Part shown: positions 6,745-7,868 of the stretch, in pieces
How the letters are laid out: every line of letters begins with the position of its first letter
How positions within the stretch are numbered: the first letter of the stretch is position 1
DNA from: Pedosphaera sp.
GTDB taxonomy: Bacteria; Verrucomicrobiota; Verrucomicrobiia; Limisphaerales; Pedosphaeraceae
NCBI GenBank assembly: GCA_028293465.1
Contig: JAQGOT010000047.1
Span: 1 to 7,868, forward strand
Length of the DNA: 7,868 nucleotides
Direction: 5' to 3'
The notes under the pieces: generated by a model
Told to the model about the DNA's origin: nothing
The model's database searches: none
The model's input: only the letters and a program-made list of their open reading frames with translations
Translations under genes and position numbers: made by a program

Positions 6745-6855
6745 CTAATCGCGGCGATACGGCCTGTAAAGCATGGCGAACCAGAGCCCGAACCGACTTC
6801 CCCATCGACTCAGGTAGGGATGGACGTGCCAGAACAACCTGAACATATTGGTCAT
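6745..6855 (-). CDS. Possible small ORF, 36 residues, aromatic and arginine-rich
   Basis: An ATG at 6855 opens a 36-residue frame ending in TAG (6747-6745), preceded in frame by a TGA five codons upstream. The peptide has three Trp, four Phe, three Tyr and seven Arg. It contains a hydrophobic stretch FGLWFAMLY ending in a basic tail RPYRRD, so it could be membrane-associated. A second ATG three codons in is an alternative start. No family is recognised and no clear Shine-Dalgarno is present. It follows the DUF6194 stop by 35 bases on the same strand and could ride on that transcript. It may be random open frame. Confidence 0.22.
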   Translation of the reverse strand: MTNMFRLFWHVHPYLSRWGSRFGLWFAMLYRPYRRD

Positions 6856-6890
6856 TGGGGTCCCGGTTCACTAAAAAGCTGTTCTCGCCT

Positions 6891-7337
6891 TCACCCCTGG
6901 CGTTTGGCCTGCCTGGCGACGGCCAAATGATAAGCCTCAGCCAACAATGGCTGCACGGCTTGGAATGTTGCCGCGCCGGGGTTGAGCACACAGACCCAAA
7001 ACATCTGTCCGTAAACCGGGTGTGGCATGAGTTGATCCAAGACGGTGAAATCACGGACCGGATCCGCTGCACCAGCCGCCTTGGCACGGCCTTGGGGCGC
7101 GCCAAACAGGGAGTGGTAGGTCGCCCTGCTCACGCCGATGTTGAGACGAAAGACCGACGGACGATCCAGGTTGGAAGTGCGGTCAGAATCATTGTCCTTG
7201 GTCACCAGAGTGGCAAAAGGAAACTTGCGATCAGGACCATGGAAATAAAACGTGCAGCCCTCTGCGGTTGCAATTTGGATGTCGCCAAACGTGTCGGTGA
7301 TGTATTGCGTGATCGAGGCTTCGTCTATAACTGGCAT
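6891..7337 (-). CDS. DUF6194 family protein
   Basis: Soluble protein of unknown function, 148 residues from the ATG at 7337. I assign it to DUF6194 by its characteristic order of motifs: an N-terminal helix DEASITQYITDTF (5-17), FYFHGPDRKFPFATLVT (about 30-46), VFRLNIGVS (62-70) followed by FGAP, and the C-terminal block DQLMPHPVYGQMFWVCVLNP ending LLAEAYHLAVAR. There is no signal peptide or membrane segment. An upstream in-frame TTG at 7373 would add 12 residues, but family members begin close to the DEASI helix, so the ATG is preferred. No strong Shine-Dalgarno is visible; that upstream TTG forms part of a TTGACA hexamer (7373-7368) with no good -10 partner. The gene follows the DUF6924 gene on the same strand after a gap of about 150 bases. 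Biochemical role unknown. Confidence 0.82.
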   Translation of the reverse strand: MPVIDEASITQYITDTFGDIQIATAEGCTFYFHGPDRKFPFATLVTKDNDSDRTSNLDRPSVFRLNIGVSRATYHSLFGAPQGRAKAAGAADPVRDFTVLDQLMPHPVYGQMFWVCVLNPGAATFQAVQPLLAEAYHLAVARQAKRQG

Positions 7338-7489
7338 CGCTTCAAACTGAGCCACGCCAGCCGTCCCTGTCAACCGCGAAACCGGAATCCCGCCTCCTCA
7401 GAACGCCCTCCGCGCGCGTTGCGATCGCCGTCATCCCCGCCGATTCACACCGATGGTCCCAGCGGGAGTTCTGCCGTGGCTCAGCGCCG

Positions 7490-7868
7490 TCAGCTCCCCG
7501 GAAAGCCTCGAAACACCCCGCTCTCATCGGCGGCATCGGCGAACTCCTCAAATCCCATGTTGGCAATCGACAGGTTATTCTCTATCGACTGTATCTGCGA
7601 CGGAATGGCGCGGAACTCACGCCCCGGCTCCTCCAACAGGTCAATGATCAGCAGCGGATGGTCGGGTTGGGAAATGGCGGTGTGATCCAACAGCATGATG
7701 AAACTGAAGGGGTAATCCTCCGGAACCGACTTCAAAAGCTGCTCGGCTCTGACGCCGTCATACTCGGCATCATCCACGCACTCCACATTGGCCAGGAAAC
7801 CCAGATCCCCGGCCGGTTCGCCGATCGTTGCGCAGATGCCTTCCCAGGCCGACTGGTCGGAGAAGTCA
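7490..7868 (-). CDS. DUF6924 family protein, N-terminus outside window
   Basis: The frame stays open from the TGA at 7490 to the right window edge, giving 125 residues of the C-terminal part. A GTG at 7786 is an internal valine, because upstream codons encode family-like sequence (DFSDQSAWEGIC, then EPAGDLGFLANVE). I assign it to DUF6924 from the pattern DDAEYDG-x-AEQLL, the strand FSFIMLLDHTAI, PDHPLLIIDLLEEPGREFR, then IPSQIQSIENNLSIANMGF and EEFADAADESGVFRGF at the C-terminus. It is acidic, appears cytoplasmic, and has no visible catalytic motif. It is the first of two co-directional genes with DUF6194. Function unknown. Confidence 0.82.
   Translation of the reverse strand, partial: DFSDQSAWEGICATIGEPAGDLGFLANVECVDDAEYDGVRAEQLLKSVPEDYPFSFIMLLDHTAISQPDHPLLIIDLLEEPGREFRAIPSQIQSIENNLSIANMGFEEFADAADESGVFRGFPGS

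Larger units (their letters stand above)
6512..6890. other. Intergenic region between the GT9 and DUF6194 genes
   Basis: About 380 bases with no recognisable protein family. An AT-richer patch lies around 6700-6745, including the palindrome GTTTAAAC at 6699-6706. A minus-strand reading frame at 6508-6726 ends with a GTGA overlap on the GT9 start but lacks other coding support. A 36-codon ORF at 6745-6855 and a candidate promoter at 6658-6686 are listed separately. No convincing terminator hairpin was seen after the DUF6194 stop. The region marks the boundary between the glycan locus and the DUF pair. Confidence 0.6.

Noticed and set aside
6701..7105. 134-codon minus-strand frame overlapping the DUF6194 gene
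   Set aside because: It overlaps most of the C-terminal half of a clear DUF6194 gene in another frame, and its sequence is not protein-like.
7338..7373. TTGACA hexamer upstream of the DUF6194 ATG as a promoter
   Set aside because: At 17-base spacing the -10 position reads TCAGTT, a poor match, and the start site would fall on the start codon.
6855..7685. 276-codon plus-strand frame across the DUF region
   Set aside because: Antisense to both DUF genes, whose family motifs are clear; composition typical of a shadow frame.

Overview
This window is most of a surface-polysaccharide locus, followed by a short pair of uncharacterised genes on the opposite strand. The DNA is moderately GC-rich, ribosome-binding sites are weak or absent, GTG starts are common, and the glycosyltransferases resemble those I recall from Verrucomicrobiota (Pedosphaera-like bacteria). 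I therefore suggest a Gram-negative PVC-group bacterium. This is an impression from protein style and no marker gene proves it.

Left region (1-5472, plus strand): six coding units run head to tail. They are a GT4 glycosyltransferase cut by the left window edge, an extended-SDR sugar-nucleotide epimerase/dehydratase, an HddC-like sugar-1-phosphate nucleotidyltransferase, a GmhB-like HAD phosphatase, an HddA-like GHMP heptose kinase, and a GT2 glycosyltransferase. The kinase, phosphatase and nucleotidyltransferase together match the route from D-glycero-D-manno-heptose 7-phosphate to a nucleotide-activated heptose, probably the GDP form. The SDR enzyme could modify the activated sugar and the glycosyltransferases could place it in a glycan. 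The isomerase GmhA, which starts this route, is not in the window.

The most notable point is that the nucleotidyltransferase and the phosphatase are one continuous reading frame (2300-3607) interrupted by a single TAA at 2945-2947. Sequence on both sides of the stop looks like one bifunctional protein, and the stop sits where that family appears to have Tyr. It is either a nonsense mutation, a natural fission with re-initiation, or a base error.

Middle region (5501-6511, minus strand): a complete GT9 (heptosyltransferase-family) gene points toward the cluster and converges on the GT2 gene. Its substrate class fits the heptose theme.

Right region (6512-7868): about 380 bases carry no strong gene, only a weak candidate promoter for the GT9 gene and a possible 36-residue ORF. 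Then come two minus-strand genes that I assign to domain-of-unknown-function families: DUF6194 (complete) and DUF6924 (running off the right edge). They look like a small co-directional pair unrelated to sugar metabolism. No RNA genes, CRISPR arrays, insertion sequences or attachment sites were seen.
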